64,000 bases of DNA from Salinimonas profundi (GCF_014750655.1 NZ_JABBXD010000009.1:98823-162822), one strand, 5' to 3'; shown: positions 9,488 to 19,734, counted from the first letter of the stretch. The notes: a model not told the origin generated them from the letters alone. Program-made: numbers and translations.

Positions 9488-10606
9488 TCACCGATAGCGG
9501 GGCTGCATAACCTCGCGCCACCATTTATCAAAGCTGGCCGGTTGCGCCACATTGATGATTTGACCGAAACGTGGGGTGAGCAGCCTTACCTGGGCTTTGC
9601 TCGCCTCCCTTGTAATCTGCTCCAGAGGTTCAAACCAGAGGTGAAAGGCCAGGTCGAATGTACTGTTGTGCACTGGCACCAGATACGTAGTCTTAATATC
9701 CAGCGCAGCCTGCACCGTCTGTGCGGGTGTCATATGTACATCCGGCCAGTATGGTGCGTAGGCGCCGTTTTCTATAAATGCCATATCGAACGGTCCGTAG
9801 CGGTGACCAATTTCCTTAAAACCGTCAAAGTACCCCGAATCTCCACTGATGAACAGGCGCCTGTCATTAGTATTAATCACCCAGGCCCCCCACAACGATT
9901 TATTGCGATCAGTTAATCCCCGACCTGAAAAATGTTGCGTTGGTGTCAGTATCACTTCCCCGTCGTCCACGGTATTTGCATCCCACCAGCCCAGCTCCGT
10001 TACTCTGTCAGCGCTGATCCCCCAGGAAACCAGCTCTGCGCGCACACCAAGGGGCACGACATATTGCAGATTGTCATTATCAAGCTGGCGTATGGCCGCT
10101 TCATCGAGATGATCGTAGTGATTATGGGATAGCAAAATTCGCGAAATCGGCGGTAACGCTTGCAATGATATAGGTGGAGGATGAAAACGCTTGGGGCCCA
10201 TAAAAGAAAATGGCGACGCGCGTTGTGCAAATATCGGGTCCACCAGCCAGTATTCCTTACCCACTTTCAGCAAAAGCCCCGAGTGACCGAGCTTAACGAC
10301 ATACACACCGTTATCAGGCAGTCGCGCTAACTGCTCACGCGTGAGAGTCTGCACAGGAATTGCGGCTTCAGGACGGGCTGCCTCACGCTTCTGGGTAAAG
10401 CGACGATAGAGAATACTGAAAAATTTAAAAGGTGAATCTTCAGCCCGCCGAGGCTGATTTATAAACTTACCGTCGTCATAATAATCAACGTTGTAAGCTT
10501 GCTGCGATACGGTAACCAGCGTCTGATTGATAGCAAACGCGGCTACGAGCAAAACGCAGATAACCAGCACCACCGCGATACTGACTTTTTTGAGAATATT
10601 CAGCAT
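9488..10606 (-). CDS. Membrane-anchored MBL-fold hydrolase (NAPE-PLD/UlaG-like)
   Basis: A 372-residue metallo-hydrolase with one N-terminal transmembrane helix (about 8-29) and a periplasmic or membrane-facing catalytic domain. The metal motif HNHYDH occupies residues 161-166, followed by FISGDSGYFDGFKEIG and the later VPVHNSTFDLA histidine region. This pattern matches the lactamase_B_2 group that includes N-acyl-phosphatidylethanolamine phospholipase D-like enzymes. The substrate cannot be told from sequence, but a lipid is plausible given the anchor. It converges with the amidohydrolase gene only 3 bp away. Confidence 0.82.
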   Translation of the reverse strand: MLNILKKVSIAVVLVICVLLVAAFAINQTLVTVSQQAYNVDYYDDGKFINQPRRAEDSPFKFFSILYRRFTQKREAARPEAAIPVQTLTREQLARLPDNGVYVVKLGHSGLLLKVGKEYWLVDPIFAQRASPFSFMGPKRFHPPPISLQALPPISRILLSHNHYDHLDEAAIRQLDNDNLQYVVPLGVRAELVSWGISADRVTELGWWDANTVDDGEVILTPTQHFSGRGLTDRNKSLWGAWVINTNDRRLFISGDSGYFDGFKEIGHRYGPFDMAFIENGAYAPYWPDVHMTPAQTVQAALDIKTTYLVPVHNSTFDLAFHLWFEPLEQITREASKAQVRLLTPRFGQIINVAQPASFDKWWREVMQPRYR

Positions 10607-10642
10607 TCAATCACATCAAATGTTAGAAACATTGCAAATTGA

Positions 10643-11500
10643 CTAGCCGTTGTACAGCGTACGTATCCATTTTTCTTCATTAATGAAGCCCCAGCTCCAT
10701 GATGAAAACTCATCCCCCAGACCGACCTCAATAATCTCATCAACCGTCAGGCCATCTTCTTTGTGTTTGTTAACGATTTCCAGCGTACGTTCAATCATCG
10801 TCAAAAACGCTTCATAATCCGCCTTATTCGCAAGCGGACCATGTCCGGGGATAATGACTGTGTCTTCATCAATTTTCTCCAGCAGGGACTTTACTGACGA
10901 AATATAGCCGTCTACCGAGCCACCGGATTTCAAGTCAATGAAAGGAAACCGTTCATTAAAAAATAAATCACCTGTATGAAGTACATCTGGTTCTTCAAAC
11001 CAAATGACAGAATCACCATCAGTATGCCCGTTTTCCAGGTGCCAGATGTGAAGGGTCTCATTGTTGAAGTGAATCTTTATGCCATCCTGGTAGGTGATCA
11101 CAGGCAATGCAGCCTGTTCTGACTTATCATCCTTCGCCAGTCGCACCCGGACATTTTCGTGTGCCAGGATGGTACTTTGTTTGTTGGAATGAAACCACGC
11201 GTTGGCGCCAGTGTGATCCCCATGAAAGTGAGTATTAACAATGAACTGCGGTTTATCAGAGCCGAGCTTACCCAACGCCGCGGTGATTTTTTCTGCTAGG
11301 GGTTCGAACTGATCATCAATGATTAACACACCATCATCGCCGGCAGAAACACCAATATTGCCCCCCTGCCCTGTGAGCATGTGTACGGAGCCTTTCAACG
11401 CTTTGGTTTGGATAGTTACATCGGCGAACCGGTCCTGAGCGATAGCCAGTCCACTGACAGAAAGTGTGGCGGCACATATCGCTGTTGCTAATTTATTCAT
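10643..11500 (-). CDS. Periplasmic MBL-fold metallo-hydrolase
   Basis: A 285-residue protein with a cleavable signal peptide (cut near GLAIAQD) and an N-terminal beta-lactamase-like domain. His91, His93, Asp95 and His96 form the HFHGDH zinc motif; later ligands are in NGHTDGDSV and IIPGHGPLAN. It is the classical glyoxalase II/beta-lactamase class rather than the NAPE-PLD class of its neighbour. The C-terminal 60 residues (RTLEIVNKHKEDGLT, ending WSWGFINEEKWIRTLYNG) resemble proteins often annotated as cyclase-like or quinoprotein relay system hydrolases. It lies 36 bp upstream of the neighbouring hydrolase in the same direction, so co-transcription is likely. Confidence 0.85.
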   Translation of the reverse strand: MNKLATAICAATLSVSGLAIAQDRFADVTIQTKALKGSVHMLTGQGGNIGVSAGDDGVLIIDDQFEPLAEKITAALGKLGSDKPQFIVNTHFHGDHTGANAWFHSNKQSTILAHENVRVRLAKDDKSEQAALPVITYQDGIKIHFNNETLHIWHLENGHTDGDSVIWFEEPDVLHTGDLFFNERFPFIDLKSGGSVDGYISSVKSLLEKIDEDTVIIPGHGPLANKADYEAFLTMIERTLEIVNKHKEDGLTVDEIIEVGLGDEFSSWSWGFINEEKWIRTLYNG

Positions 11501-11750
11501 GGTTCTGGCTACTCTGTTCAGTGAAATCTAGTAACCTTTATGTGCAGAAACTTTGAACAGATCAGTTTGTTATACCAATCGTCAACACAGATTTGCGTGC
11601 CTGGCGCAAACACAGTGCGGCGTTTGACAGTTCAGCTCATCAGCGTATTGATTAGAGAAAAGCCGACACTATAGCGCGCTTCTTTATCATCCTGTCTTTT
11701 TAGCCGTACGCCTTCGTTCCGTGTCGCTTATGCAGCATTCCAAATGGGTA

Positions 11751-11981
11751 TCAGCTTTCCTCTAGCGGCTTTACGTAAGAAAAGCGCGGCATGCGCTCAC
11801 CATTTACTTCAACGGTCTCACAGAACATGCTCAGCGGTCTTACCCAGAGTGACTTCTCTCCATATTCAGGACGATAGACAACATACAGGCTTTCGTCTTC
11901 AGAATGGCGGGCGACCTCATAAACGCGATAGTATTGCCCTTTATAGTGCAGGTAAATTCCAGGTTTTATCGTTGGTTCCAT
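11751..11981 (-). CDS. DUF1653 family small protein
   Basis: A 76-residue protein beginning MEPTIKPGIYLHYKGQYYRV, with the GIYxHYKGxxYxVYEVARHSE core and the YVVYRPEYGEKSLWVRPLSMF tail that define DUF1653. No catalytic residues are evident. Its ATG follows the stop codon of dinB with no intervening base, so the two are translated from one message. Function is unknown; the position suggests it is induced with dinB. Confidence 0.88.
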   Translation of the reverse strand: MEPTIKPGIYLHYKGQYYRVYEVARHSEDESLYVVYRPEYGEKSLWVRPLSMFCETVEVNGERMPRFSYVKPLEES

Positions 11982-13058
11982 TTATTCATCCAGTGGTAAT
12001 ATCAATTGCTCGACGGGGGTTGCCTCTGCAAGTCCGATATGCAGGCCAACCAGTCTGATGCCTCTGTTACCGGCGCGTTGATAAGCCTGCTGAAGCAAGT
12101 CGTCAAAAAATGTCTCATCCAGCTTATGATGCCGGTTTTCTACAGTAGTAAGCTGAAAGTCGCTGAACTTTAGTTTCACGCCCTGTGTGCGGATACGAAT
12201 AGGATTGCCCCTGGTATGCTTCGCTTCATGGTTTTTCACCCGTTCGTGAAGCTTTTCCAAAAGCCTGGGCAACATTTCTCTGCATTCCTCCAGCGTATGA
12301 ATATCTTCATGCAACGTACGCTCCACTCCGATAGACTTGCGCTTCCGGGTCACATTCACGGGACGTTCATCCACGCCGTGCGCACGATCCCACAACACAG
12401 AGCCGAATTTACCCAGCTCTTTTTGGATGCGTTCAAACGGATACTTTCGTACATCCTCACAGGTGCTCAGTCCCATTCGATGTAACTTTTGCAGGGTGAC
12501 CTTGCCTACGCCCGGAATTTTCCCTAATGGCATCGTCTTAACAAAGTCATCAAGCTTATCCGGTGTGATCACACAGATACCATCAGGCTTATTCTCGTCG
12601 CTGGCCACCTTTGCCACAAACTTGCATGAAGCTACCCCTGCTGACGCGGTCAGGCCTAACTCATTATGTATTCGTTTACGAATCGTTTCGGCAATCAGCG
12701 TAGCGCTGCCATTGCAGTGGGCAGACCCGGAAACGTCAAGATACGCTTCGTCTAAAGAAAGGGGCTCTATCAAATCGGTATAATCAGAGAAGATAGCGCG
12801 TATTCGTTGGGATTCCTGCACATACACGTCCATTCTTCCCTTTACCAAAACCAAATCGGGGCACAAACGCATGGCGTAAGCGGTAGCCATAGCAGAGCGC
12901 ACACCATACTTGCGTGCAGGATAGTTACAGGTGGAAATCACTCCACGACGATCAGAACTGCCGCCTATTGCGATAGGCACATTGCGAAGCGCCGGATTAT
13001 CCCGCATCTCAACGGCGGCATAGAAACAGTCCATGTCGACATGAATGATTTTACGCAA
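11982..13058 (-). CDS. dinB: DNA polymerase IV (Y-family translesion polymerase)
   Basis: A 358-residue Y-family polymerase that copies past damaged bases with low fidelity. The N-terminal IIHVDMDCFYAAVEMRDNP holds the first metal ligand, SLDEAYLDVS holds the catalytic Asp-Glu pair, and PGVGKVTLQKLHRMG is a helix-hairpin-helix of the thumb. The final residues EQLILPLDE resemble a beta-clamp binding peptide (QLxLPL-like). A LexA-type operator overlaps the region 15-30 bp upstream of the start. It is the first gene of a two-gene unit with the DUF1653 protein. The order nqr-apbE-nqrM-dinB is also known from vibrios. Confidence 0.95.
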   Translation of the reverse strand: MRKIIHVDMDCFYAAVEMRDNPALRNVPIAIGGSSDRRGVISTCNYPARKYGVRSAMATAYAMRLCPDLVLVKGRMDVYVQESQRIRAIFSDYTDLIEPLSLDEAYLDVSGSAHCNGSATLIAETIRKRIHNELGLTASAGVASCKFVAKVASDENKPDGICVITPDKLDDFVKTMPLGKIPGVGKVTLQKLHRMGLSTCEDVRKYPFERIQKELGKFGSVLWDRAHGVDERPVNVTRKRKSIGVERTLHEDIHTLEECREMLPRLLEKLHERVKNHEAKHTRGNPIRIRTQGVKLKFSDFQLTTVENRHHKLDETFFDDLLQQAYQRAGNRGIRLVGLHIGLAEATPVEQLILPLDE

Positions 13059-13072
13059 TTGGGCATACCAAC

Positions 13073-13088
13073 CTGTATGAATAGACAG
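13073..13088. promoter_or_regulatory. Candidate LexA (SOS) box upstream of dinB
   Basis: CTGT-N8-ACAG (CTGTATGAATAGACAG) is the core of gammaproteobacterial LexA sites; flanking bases extend the symmetry to ACCTGT/ACAGGT (13071-13090). It lies 15 bp before the dinB start codon, where repressor would block transcription initiation or early elongation. Confidence 0.8.
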
Positions 13089-13189
13089 GTATTGTACAAT
13101 GGCTGATGCGGGTTTGCATCCTTCGTCAGATTAAATATTGATTTGAAGACAGGCATGCGCAATTGCTTTTGCGAAGCGACTAGGCTGAA

Positions 13190-13693
13190 TCAGCGTCCGC
13201 CAAACTCAGGATTAGCGATCATTTCAAGCTCGACAATCCGGGCATACTGCTTAAGACGCTTTATCTGCGCTTCCGAATAGTGTTTTACCTCATCATGTAT
13301 AAGGCAAAATGTCCCGATTTCATAGCCATCCGGCGAGTGCAGAATCATTCCTGCATACGAGCGGATAAAAGGCTCTCCCCTGACCAGCTTATTATTTTTA
13401 AACCGAAAGTCTGCATGAGTATCAGGGACAATTAGATATTCTTCTTCTGCAATAGCATAAGTACAAAATGACACATTACGAGGCGTTTCATTGACAGTAA
13501 GCCCCTGACGCGACTTAAACCATTGACGATCTTCTGCTACCAGGCTAATTAAACAGGTTTTGCACGCAAACTCTTGCTGTGCCTGATGTGTTATCACGTC
13601 AAAACGGGCTTCTGGAGGGGTATCCAGAATATTTAGCTTTCGTAACGCCTCAATGCGTTCAGCCTCGTTACTCATTTGCGGAATATCAGACAT
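13190..13693 (-). CDS. Stand-alone GAF domain protein
   Basis: A 167-residue cytoplasmic protein with almost nothing besides a GAF domain. The N-terminus NEAERIEALRKLNILDTPPEARFDVITHQAQ and the ISLVAEDRQWFKSRQGL segment are the usual opening of GAF sensors that precede GGDEF or kinase domains. Here no output domain follows. A Cys pair (FACKTCLI) could bind a ligand or metal. It lies between nqrM and dinB in the same direction but with gaps of 131 bp and 225 bp, so it is probably a separate unit. Confidence 0.8.
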   Translation of the reverse strand: MSDIPQMSNEAERIEALRKLNILDTPPEARFDVITHQAQQEFACKTCLISLVAEDRQWFKSRQGLTVNETPRNVSFCTYAIAEEEYLIVPDTHADFRFKNNKLVRGEPFIRSYAGMILHSPDGYEIGTFCLIHDEVKHYSEAQIKRLKQYARIVELEMIANPEFGGR

Positions 13694-13887
13694 GTGTCCA
13701 CTCTATTAAAAATGAAACCTGATGGAATTAGCATATACGTAACGTGAATAAAAAAGTGTTCACGTCATACACAGCTGCGCGCATTTCGTAAAGCCGCTAA
13801 CGCTAGCATGCCGAAAATCAAACTTTAAATCTAAGATGGATAATGATTGTGACACAGGACAGATGCGCTGAAAATAGCTTGCAGAAA

Positions 13888-13918
13888 TGAAAACAGCGGG
13901 TCACCCCGCCGTTTTGTT
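13888..13918 (-). terminator. Terminator downstream of nqrM
   Basis: On the minus strand AAAACGGCGGG pairs with CCCGCTGTTTT around a 4-base loop and ends in Ts, immediately after the nqrM stop codon at 13919. Confidence 0.8.
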
Positions 13919-14152
13919 TTAAAGAATTTGATTATCTTTCCATTCCTTGAGCTTTCTCTCTCTGGCTTCCTGCTTTTCCTGTCGCGCTTTTTTGCGGTCA
14001 CAGGGTTCAGGGCAATCGCACGCTTTTTCGATACCCAGTGCGCCAAGCCCACCGCAACTACCTGAAATCGTTTTTTTCTGAACCAGATAGCCTACCGCCA
14101 TGGCAAGCACCATCGCCAGGAAAAAAACAAAAGCTAAAATGAAGGTACTCAT
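13919..14152 (-). CDS. nqrM: Na+-NQR maturation protein NqrM
   Basis: A 77-residue protein with one N-terminal membrane helix (about 2-24) followed by a conserved cysteine cluster SGSCGGLGALGIEKACDCPEPC and a charged, helical tail. NqrM is needed to assemble the Na+-NQR complex and is thought to deliver iron to the site bound by cysteines of NqrD and NqrE. All four cysteines expected of the family are present. It lies 21 bp after apbE, in the order expected for nqr maturation genes. Confidence 0.93.
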   Translation of the reverse strand: MSTFILAFVFFLAMVLAMAVGYLVQKKTISGSCGGLGALGIEKACDCPEPCDRKKARQEKQEARERKLKEWKDNQIL

Positions 14153-14173
14153 GAATACACCTTTTACCTGATA

Positions 14174-15202
14174 TTAATTTCGTATATCGACCACCTGCTC
14201 AAAGGCAGGTGATACAAACTCTTCGAATCCATCGTCTGTTTTTCTTATCAACAGCACGGCCAAGTCCTCTTTCTCAGAAAGCGTTTTGGCTTCATCCCAC
14301 CCCATTACGATAAGGGCAGTAGCAAGGCCATCTGCTGTCATCGAGGAAGGTGATACCACTGTCACCGCCACGAGATTATGCGTTATCGGTTTGCCTGTTC
14401 GCGGATCGATAAGATGAGAATACCGTTTTCCGTTCTGCTCATAGTAGTTACGATAATCCCCCGAGGTGGCAATGGCGTTCTCACCTACTGACAGAATTTT
14501 TTGCACTGCGCGCTCTGACGTAACAGGCTTTTCTATAGCAACCAGCCATTCATCACCATTGCCGCGATGTCCTCTTAACCGCATCTCACCACCAATCTCG
14601 ACCAGAAAATTAGTGATTTTCTGCTGCTCCAGCAGCTCAGCCACCTGGTCAACCCCGTAGCCCTTTGCAATGGTTGATAAGTCGACATAAACCATAGGAT
14701 GAGATTTAACGAGTGCGTTGTCTGTTGTGCTTATTTTATCAAGACCGACATACTCTCGTACATCGTTTATTTGTTGTTCAGTTGGAACGGTTTCAGGGCG
14801 CTTATTGGGTCCGAAGCCCCACAAATTGACCAGTGGCCCCACCGTAATATCCAGTACTCCATGACTCATTTCGCCTAAACGCAATGCTTCGTTGACCACG
14901 GTTAATGTTTCCGCCGAGACCGGATAAGGCTTGGTATAACGATTCTGATTAAATCGCGAAAGCTCTGAGCCCGTGTCGTAGGTAGACATCAATGCGTTTA
15001 TTTCATTCAGTCTTTCATCGATTTTTTTCTTAAGGTCCTGTTGTGGCTCGCCTCCTTTTGGTACCACGTACTTAACATTGTAAGTCGTCCCCATGGTTTC
15101 ACCCTGCAAATGGACAACAGGCATCTTGTCGTCACTACAGGCGCTGAGCATGATGCTGACAGATACCAACATCGCCAAATACACTGATTTTAACACTACC
15201 AC
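14174..15202 (-). CDS. apbE: FAD:protein FMN transferase ApbE (lipoprotein)
   Basis: A 342-residue ApbE protein. It carries a lipoprotein signal ending in the lipobox MLSAC (about residue 22), then the GETMGTTYNVKY opening, the STYDTGSELSRFN region, DLSTIAKGYGVD and SHLIDPRTGKP, all ApbE hallmarks. It uses FAD and Mg2+ to attach FMN covalently to threonines of NqrB and NqrC, whose target motifs are both encoded here. A strong hairpin lies between nqrF and apbE, so its expression may be lower than that of the structural genes or come from its own promoter. Confidence 0.94.
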   Translation of the reverse strand: MVVLKSVYLAMLVSVSIMLSACSDDKMPVVHLQGETMGTTYNVKYVVPKGGEPQQDLKKKIDERLNEINALMSTYDTGSELSRFNQNRYTKPYPVSAETLTVVNEALRLGEMSHGVLDITVGPLVNLWGFGPNKRPETVPTEQQINDVREYVGLDKISTTDNALVKSHPMVYVDLSTIAKGYGVDQVAELLEQQKITNFLVEIGGEMRLRGHRGNGDEWLVAIEKPVTSERAVQKILSVGENAIATSGDYRNYYEQNGKRYSHLIDPRTGKPITHNLVAVTVVSPSSMTADGLATALIVMGWDEAKTLSEKEDLAVLLIRKTDDGFEEFVSPAFEQVVDIRN

Positions 15203-15212
15203 TTCCTTACAT

Positions 15213-15240
15213 AAAAAAAGGGGCGTCGCCGCCCCTTTAT
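15213..15240 (-). terminator. Terminator or attenuator between nqrF and apbE
   Basis: On the minus strand AAAGGGGCG pairs with CGCCCCTTT around a 4-base loop, followed by seven Ts. It stands 18 bp after the nqrF stop and 11 bp before apbE, so it would end most transcripts of the structural operon. Confidence 0.85.
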
Positions 15241-15257
15241 TATTCTGTTAATTTGAT

Positions 15258-16487
15258 TTAGCCACCGAAGTCATCAAGCATGATATTGTCATCCTCAACA
15301 CCCAGGTCTTTAAGCATATTGATTACTGCAGCGTTCATCATAGGTGGTCCACACATGTAGAACTCACAATCTTCAGGCGCCGGATGGTCCTTCAGGTAGT
15401 TCTCAAGTAACACTTGGTGGATAAAGCCGGTATACCCTTCCCAGTTATCTTCCGGTTGCGGATCAGACAAGGCCACATGCCATTCAAAGTTGTCATTTTC
15501 TTCCGCCAGTTCGTCGAAATCTTCTGTGTAGAACATTTCACGAAGTGAACGTGCACCGTACCAAAAAGAGATCTTACGATCTGTTTTAATGCGGCGAAGC
15601 TGGTCAAAAATGTGTGAACGCATGGGTGCCATACCAGCACCACCACCCACAAAAATCATTTCGTTATCTGTTTCCTTGGCGAAGAATTCACCGAACGGAC
15701 CAGAGATTGTGGCTTTATCACCCTCTTTCAGGCTCCAGATGTACGAAGACATCTTACCGGCTGGCAAGCTCAGGTTATTAGGCGGCGGCGTAGCGATACG
15801 CACGTTAAGCATAATAATCCCTTCTTCCTCTGGGTAGTTAGCCATTGAGTAGGCACGAATGACTTCTTCATCAACTTTGGATTCGATATCAAAGAAGCCA
15901 AAACGTTCCCAGTCGCCATGATATTCATCTGGAATATCATAGTCTTTATATTTAACGTGATGCGGTGGCGCCTCAATCTGAATATAACCACCGGCGCGGA
16001 ACGGAACGCTCTCGCCGTTAGGAATTTTCAGTTTAAGTTCTTTGATGAAGGTAGCCTGGTTTTCATTCGAGATAACCTCACAGTCCCACTTCTTAATACC
16101 AAACACTTCTTCAGGTAGCTCTATCTCCATGTCCTGCTTAACAGCAACCTGGCACGACAAACGACAACCTTCACGCGCTTCACGCTTAGTGATGTGATCA
16201 AGTTCAGTAGGCAGAATCTCACCACCACCTGACTTAATATCTACACGACACTGGCCACATGAGCCACCACCGCCACAGGCAGATGATACGAAAATACCCG
16301 CTTCAGCAAGCGCACCCAGCAGTTTACCACCTGGCTGCGTTGTTATTGCTTTGTCAGGATCATCGTTGATCAGAATTTGAACATCACCCGTGGGTACCAA
16401 TTTAGATTTGGCAAACATGATGATGAATACCAGCGCCAGTACGATGACAATAAACATGCCGACGCCAAGGAATACTTCAACACTCAT
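15258..16487 (-). CDS. nqrF: Na+-translocating NADH:quinone reductase subunit F
   Basis: A 409-residue subunit that takes electrons from NADH. It has one N-terminal helix (about 4-25), a 2Fe-2S ferredoxin domain with the cysteine cluster [13 protein letters not shown] plus the later CRLSC, an FAD-binding domain ([11 protein letters not shown]) and an NADH-binding domain ([15 protein letters not shown], then the C-terminal [13 protein letters not shown]). All electron-transfer ligands are present. It is the last structural gene of nqrABCDEF. Confidence 0.97.
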   Translation of the reverse strand: MSVEVFLGVGMFIVIVLALVFIIMFAKSKLVPTGDVQILINDDPDKAITTQPGGKLLGALAEAGIFVSSACGGGGSCGQCRVDIKSGGGEILPTELDHITKREAREGCRLSCQVAVKQDMEIELPEEVFGIKKWDCEVISNENQATFIKELKLKIPNGESVPFRAGGYIQIEAPPHHVKYKDYDIPDEYHGDWERFGFFDIESKVDEEVIRAYSMANYPEEEGIIMLNVRIATPPPNNLSLPAGKMSSYIWSLKEGDKATISGPFGEFFAKETDNEMIFVGGGAGMAPMRSHIFDQLRRIKTDRKISFWYGARSLREMFYTEDFDELAEENDNFEWHVALSDPQPEDNWEGYTGFIHQVLLENYLKDHPAPEDCEFYMCGPPMMNAAVINMLKDLGVEDDNIMLDDFGG

Positions 16488-16506
16488 TTCTATGCTCCTT
16501 AGCTAA

Positions 16507-17115
16507 TTACAGCGCGATGCCGGTGAACGACTGGAAACCCAGTGCCATCAAACCCGCGATCATAAATACAGAACCCAAGCCGCGCACACCATCAGGCATG
16601 TCAGCGTATTTAAGCTTCTCACGAACCGCCGCCAACAATACGATAGCAAGTGCCCAGCCTATTCCGGAGCCAACGCCATATACAATACTTTCACCGAAGT
16701 TGTATTCACGCTGAACGGCAAATGCAACACCACCGAAGATTGCACAGTTAACTGTTATCAGCGGCAGAAAGATACCAAGCGCGTTATACAGCGCAGGGAA
16801 AAACTTATCCAGACTCATTTCCAGAATCTGTACCAGCGCGGCGATAACACCGATAAATGTCAGGAAGTTAAGGAAGCTCAAATCAGCATCCGGAAAACCT
16901 GCCCATGCCAACGCGCCAGGCGCAAGTACATTAACGTAAATGACCTGGTTAACAGGTACAGATATACCTAACACTACGATAACCGCTGCACCCAGGCCCA
17001 TCGCCGTTTTAATTTTTTTAGAAACAGCCAGGAAGGTACACATCCCCAGAAACAGGGAAAGCGCCATGTTTTCAATAAAAATTGAGCGAACAAATAGAGA
17101 AATATAATGTTCCAC
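16507..17115 (-). CDS. nqrE: Na+-translocating NADH:quinone reductase subunit E
   Basis: A 202-residue integral membrane subunit with six predicted helices, starting [20 protein letters not shown]. It is paralogous to NqrD, inserted with opposite topology; the two together hold an iron centre in the membrane and form part of the sodium path. The family cysteines ([18 protein letters not shown]) are present. Spacing to nqrD is 3 bp and to nqrF 19 bp. Confidence 0.97.
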   Translation of the reverse strand: MEHYISLFVRSIFIENMALSLFLGMCTFLAVSKKIKTAMGLGAAVIVVLGISVPVNQVIYVNVLAPGALAWAGFPDADLSFLNFLTFIGVIAALVQILEMSLDKFFPALYNALGIFLPLITVNCAIFGGVAFAVQREYNFGESIVYGVGSGIGWALAIVLLAAVREKLKYADMPDGVRGLGSVFMIAGLMALGFQSFTGIAL

Positions 17116-17118
17116 GTC

Positions 17119-17751
17119 TTACTCCTTAGGCTCTACTTGCTCTGGACGGATAGTACGAATTAACCACACCATACCGCCAATCAGGAAGAATGAACTAAAC
17201 GGCAGAATCAACAGACCGTTACCCTGATACCAGCCACCGTTTTGTACGACTGGCAGAATTTCAAAACCTAAAATCGTACCAAAACCAAACAGTTCTTTGA
17301 TTACACCGATACAGATCAGGATGAAGGAGTAGCCAAGACCATTACCAATACCGTCAAGGAAGCTCAATAAAGGCGGGCTCTTCATCGCATAGGCTTCTGC
17401 ACGTCCCATCACGATACAGTTCGTGATAATCAGTCCTACGAAGACCGATAGCTGCTTCGAAACCTCATAGGTATACGCACGCAGAATCTGGTCAACAACG
17501 ATAACCAGCGATGCAATAATCGTCATCTGGATAATGATTCGAACACTTGATGGAATCTGGTTACGAATCATCGAAATAAACAAGTTAGAGAAAGCCACAA
17601 CGCTGGTAAGCGCCAGTGACATAACCAAAGCTGTTTCCAGCTTGGTCGTTATAGCCAGTGCTGAACAAATCCCCAATACCTGTAAGGCAATCGGGTTGTT
17701 GTCCAGAATCGGTCCAAAGAGGACCTTTTTCATTTCTTTTGCGTCTGCCAC
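17119..17751 (-). CDS. nqrD: Na+-translocating NADH:quinone reductase subunit D
   Basis: A 210-residue membrane subunit with six predicted helices. The segments [18 protein letters not shown] and [17 protein letters not shown] match NqrD and carry the conserved cysteines that, with NqrE, ligate the intramembrane iron. It is within the uninterrupted nqr operon, 11 bp after nqrC. Confidence 0.97.
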   Translation of the reverse strand: MADAKEMKKVLFGPILDNNPIALQVLGICSALAITTKLETALVMSLALTSVVAFSNLFISMIRNQIPSSVRIIIQMTIIASLVIVVDQILRAYTYEVSKQLSVFVGLIITNCIVMGRAEAYAMKSPPLLSFLDGIGNGLGYSFILICIGVIKELFGFGTILGFEILPVVQNGGWYQGNGLLILPFSSFFLIGGMVWLIRTIRPEQVEPKE

Positions 17752-17762
17752 GATAATACCCC

Positions 17763-18536
17763 TTATGACCGCCAGGCTTGGTTTTTCAGAAACTCACCAA
17801 AGCCCTGCTTACCAGCCCAATAACGAATTGTATTTTCAACACCGTTACTGGTCAGAGTCGCACCAGATAACGCGTCAATTTCGTATGGGTCGCTTGGGTT
17901 AGCACCTTTAGTAACATCAATGGCTACGTCGCCATCTTTATACAGTTTTTTACCGTCCCACTTTTCCTGCCAGTTCGGGTTTTGCACTTCGCCACCCAGT
18001 CCTGGTGTTTCAGCTTGCTGGTAATAAATCAGTTCTCTGATTGTTTCGCCATCTGCATCAACCGCTAAAAAGCCATACATCAGGTCCCACAGTCCACTGC
18101 CATGAACAGGCATAATGATGCGGGTAACGGTATCGCTTTCGTCTTTAACCAGCCAAACGCTGGCGACGTTTGCACGGCGCTGAAAGCCAACATTGCTGTT
18201 TTCGACTTTCTTGCTCATTTCAGTTTGTTTGGCCGCTTTGTACATATCGTACTCTGCACCATCACCGCCTGGCTTATTGGTGAACTCGCCTGAATCCAAA
18301 TCAACATAACGGCGCTCTACCTTTTCTTCATAGGTTGAACGTATAACATCGCTGCTCATGCCTGCTTCATACAGACCTGCCGCAGTAAGAATGTTGGTTT
18401 GCTTATCCAGTTCTTTATTTGCTTGCTGAATCTGACGCAGGCCTACTGCCGCGCCGGATACAACAACTGAACATACCAGACAGACGGCGACAACAACGCC
18501 AACCGTCTTTCCAAAAGAGTCTTTCTTAGCTGACAC
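17763..18536 (-). CDS. nqrC: Na+-translocating NADH:quinone reductase subunit C
   Basis: A subunit of about 257 residues with one N-terminal membrane helix and a periplasmic flavin domain. I place the start at the GTG at 18536 (product [15 protein letters not shown]...), preceded by GGAGGG, rather than an ATG 69 bp upstream that lies inside nqrB. This makes it overlap the end of nqrB by 11 bp. The covalent FMN site is Thr227 in LSGATLTS, the target of ApbE. It passes electrons between NqrF and NqrB. Confidence 0.95.
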   Translation of the reverse strand: MSAKKDSFGKTVGVVVAVCLVCSVVVSGAAVGLRQIQQANKELDKQTNILTAAGLYEAGMSSDVIRSTYEEKVERRYVDLDSGEFTNKPGGDGAEYDMYKAAKQTEMSKKVENSNVGFQRRANVASVWLVKDESDTVTRIIMPVHGSGLWDLMYGFLAVDADGETIRELIYYQQAETPGLGGEVQNPNWQEKWDGKKLYKDGDVAIDVTKGANPSDPYEIDALSGATLTSNGVENTIRYWAGKQGFGEFLKNQAWRS

Positions 18537-19731
18537 GAGCAACCCTCCGCTTGATATTGCTTTGTGCGACAAAGTAGTCGAACAGTGGCGCCCACAGGTT
18601 AGCAAACAGAATTGCCAACATTACACCTTCCGGGAAGGCTGGGTTCAGCACACGAATCAAAACTGTCATAAATCCAATGAAGATACCGAACGCCCACTTA
18701 CCGGTATTAGTAAATGCGGCAGAAACAGGGTCGGTAGCCATGAAGAACATCGCAAACGCAAGTCCGCCGATAACAAAGTGATAATGCGCAGGCATTGCGA
18801 ACATTGCGTTAGTGTCACTGCCGATCATGTTAAGTAACGTTGCAAAGAAGGCAACACCAATCGCCACACCTGAGACAATTCTCCAGCTAGCAATTCGCAT
18901 GTACAGAATGAACAGACCACCAATCAGAATAGCCAGTGTCGACACCTCACCCGCTGATCCAGGAATCGCGCCGAAGAATGAATCCCACCATAGCTCCATG
19001 TTGGTGTAATCCATCTCACCAGATGCTGCTTTACTTAACCAGGTCGCGCCAGAATAACCATCAGCTGCAACCCAAACCTGATCACCCGAAATCTGTGCAG
19101 GATAGGCAAAGTACAAGAACGCGCGGCCTGACAGCGCCGGGTTCAGGAAGTTACGTCCGGTTCCGCCAAAGACTTCTTTAGCGATAACCACACCAAAGGT
19201 AATGCCTAATGCAACCTGCCAAAGCGGGATGGTTGCAGGCAGCGTCAGTGCGAAAAGTACAGACGTTACGAAGAAGCCTTCGTTTACTTCGTGCTTACGC
19301 ACGGAGGCAAACAAGACTTCCCAGAAACCACCGACGATAAACGTCGTGGCATAAATAGGTAGCCAGAAGCAGGCACCGTAGAACATCATTGTGCCCCACC
19401 CTGCGTCTGCGCCGAACTCACCACCTAACGCAGTGAACAGAGCAGCCTGCCAGGAATCTGGCAGTGTACCGGCACCAGCAGCAATGGCTTCAGAAGCCTG
19501 AAAACCGATGTTGTACATGCCGTAAAACATGGCCGGGAATGTCGCCATCCACACCATAATCATAATACGCTTCAGGTCGATACTGTCGCGAACATGGGTG
19601 CTGGCTTTATTTACTTTACCTGGCGTATAAAAAATGGTCGCTGCAGCTTCATAAAGCGCATACCATTTTTCATGTTTTCCACCCGGCTCAAAGTTCGGTT
19701 CGATTTTTTCTAAATACGCTTTCAAACCCAT
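18526..19731 (-). CDS. nqrB: Na+-translocating NADH:quinone reductase subunit B
   Basis: A 401-residue membrane subunit with about ten helices. The covalent FMN is expected on Thr230 in YSGATWLS; riboflavin and ubiquinone also bind this subunit in characterised complexes. The N-terminal [25 protein letters not shown] is diagnostic. It starts 3 bp after nqrA with GAGGGTTAAGTC as ribosome-binding site and overlaps nqrC. Confidence 0.97.
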   Translation of the reverse strand: MGLKAYLEKIEPNFEPGGKHEKWYALYEAAATIFYTPGKVNKASTHVRDSIDLKRIMIMVWMATFPAMFYGMYNIGFQASEAIAAGAGTLPDSWQAALFTALGGEFGADAGWGTMMFYGACFWLPIYATTFIVGGFWEVLFASVRKHEVNEGFFVTSVLFALTLPATIPLWQVALGITFGVVIAKEVFGGTGRNFLNPALSGRAFLYFAYPAQISGDQVWVAADGYSGATWLSKAASGEMDYTNMELWWDSFFGAIPGSAGEVSTLAILIGGLFILYMRIASWRIVSGVAIGVAFFATLLNMIGSDTNAMFAMPAHYHFVIGGLAFAMFFMATDPVSAAFTNTGKWAFGIFIGFMTVLIRVLNPAFPEGVMLAILFANLWAPLFDYFVAQSNIKRRVARVS

Positions 19732-19734
19732 GAC

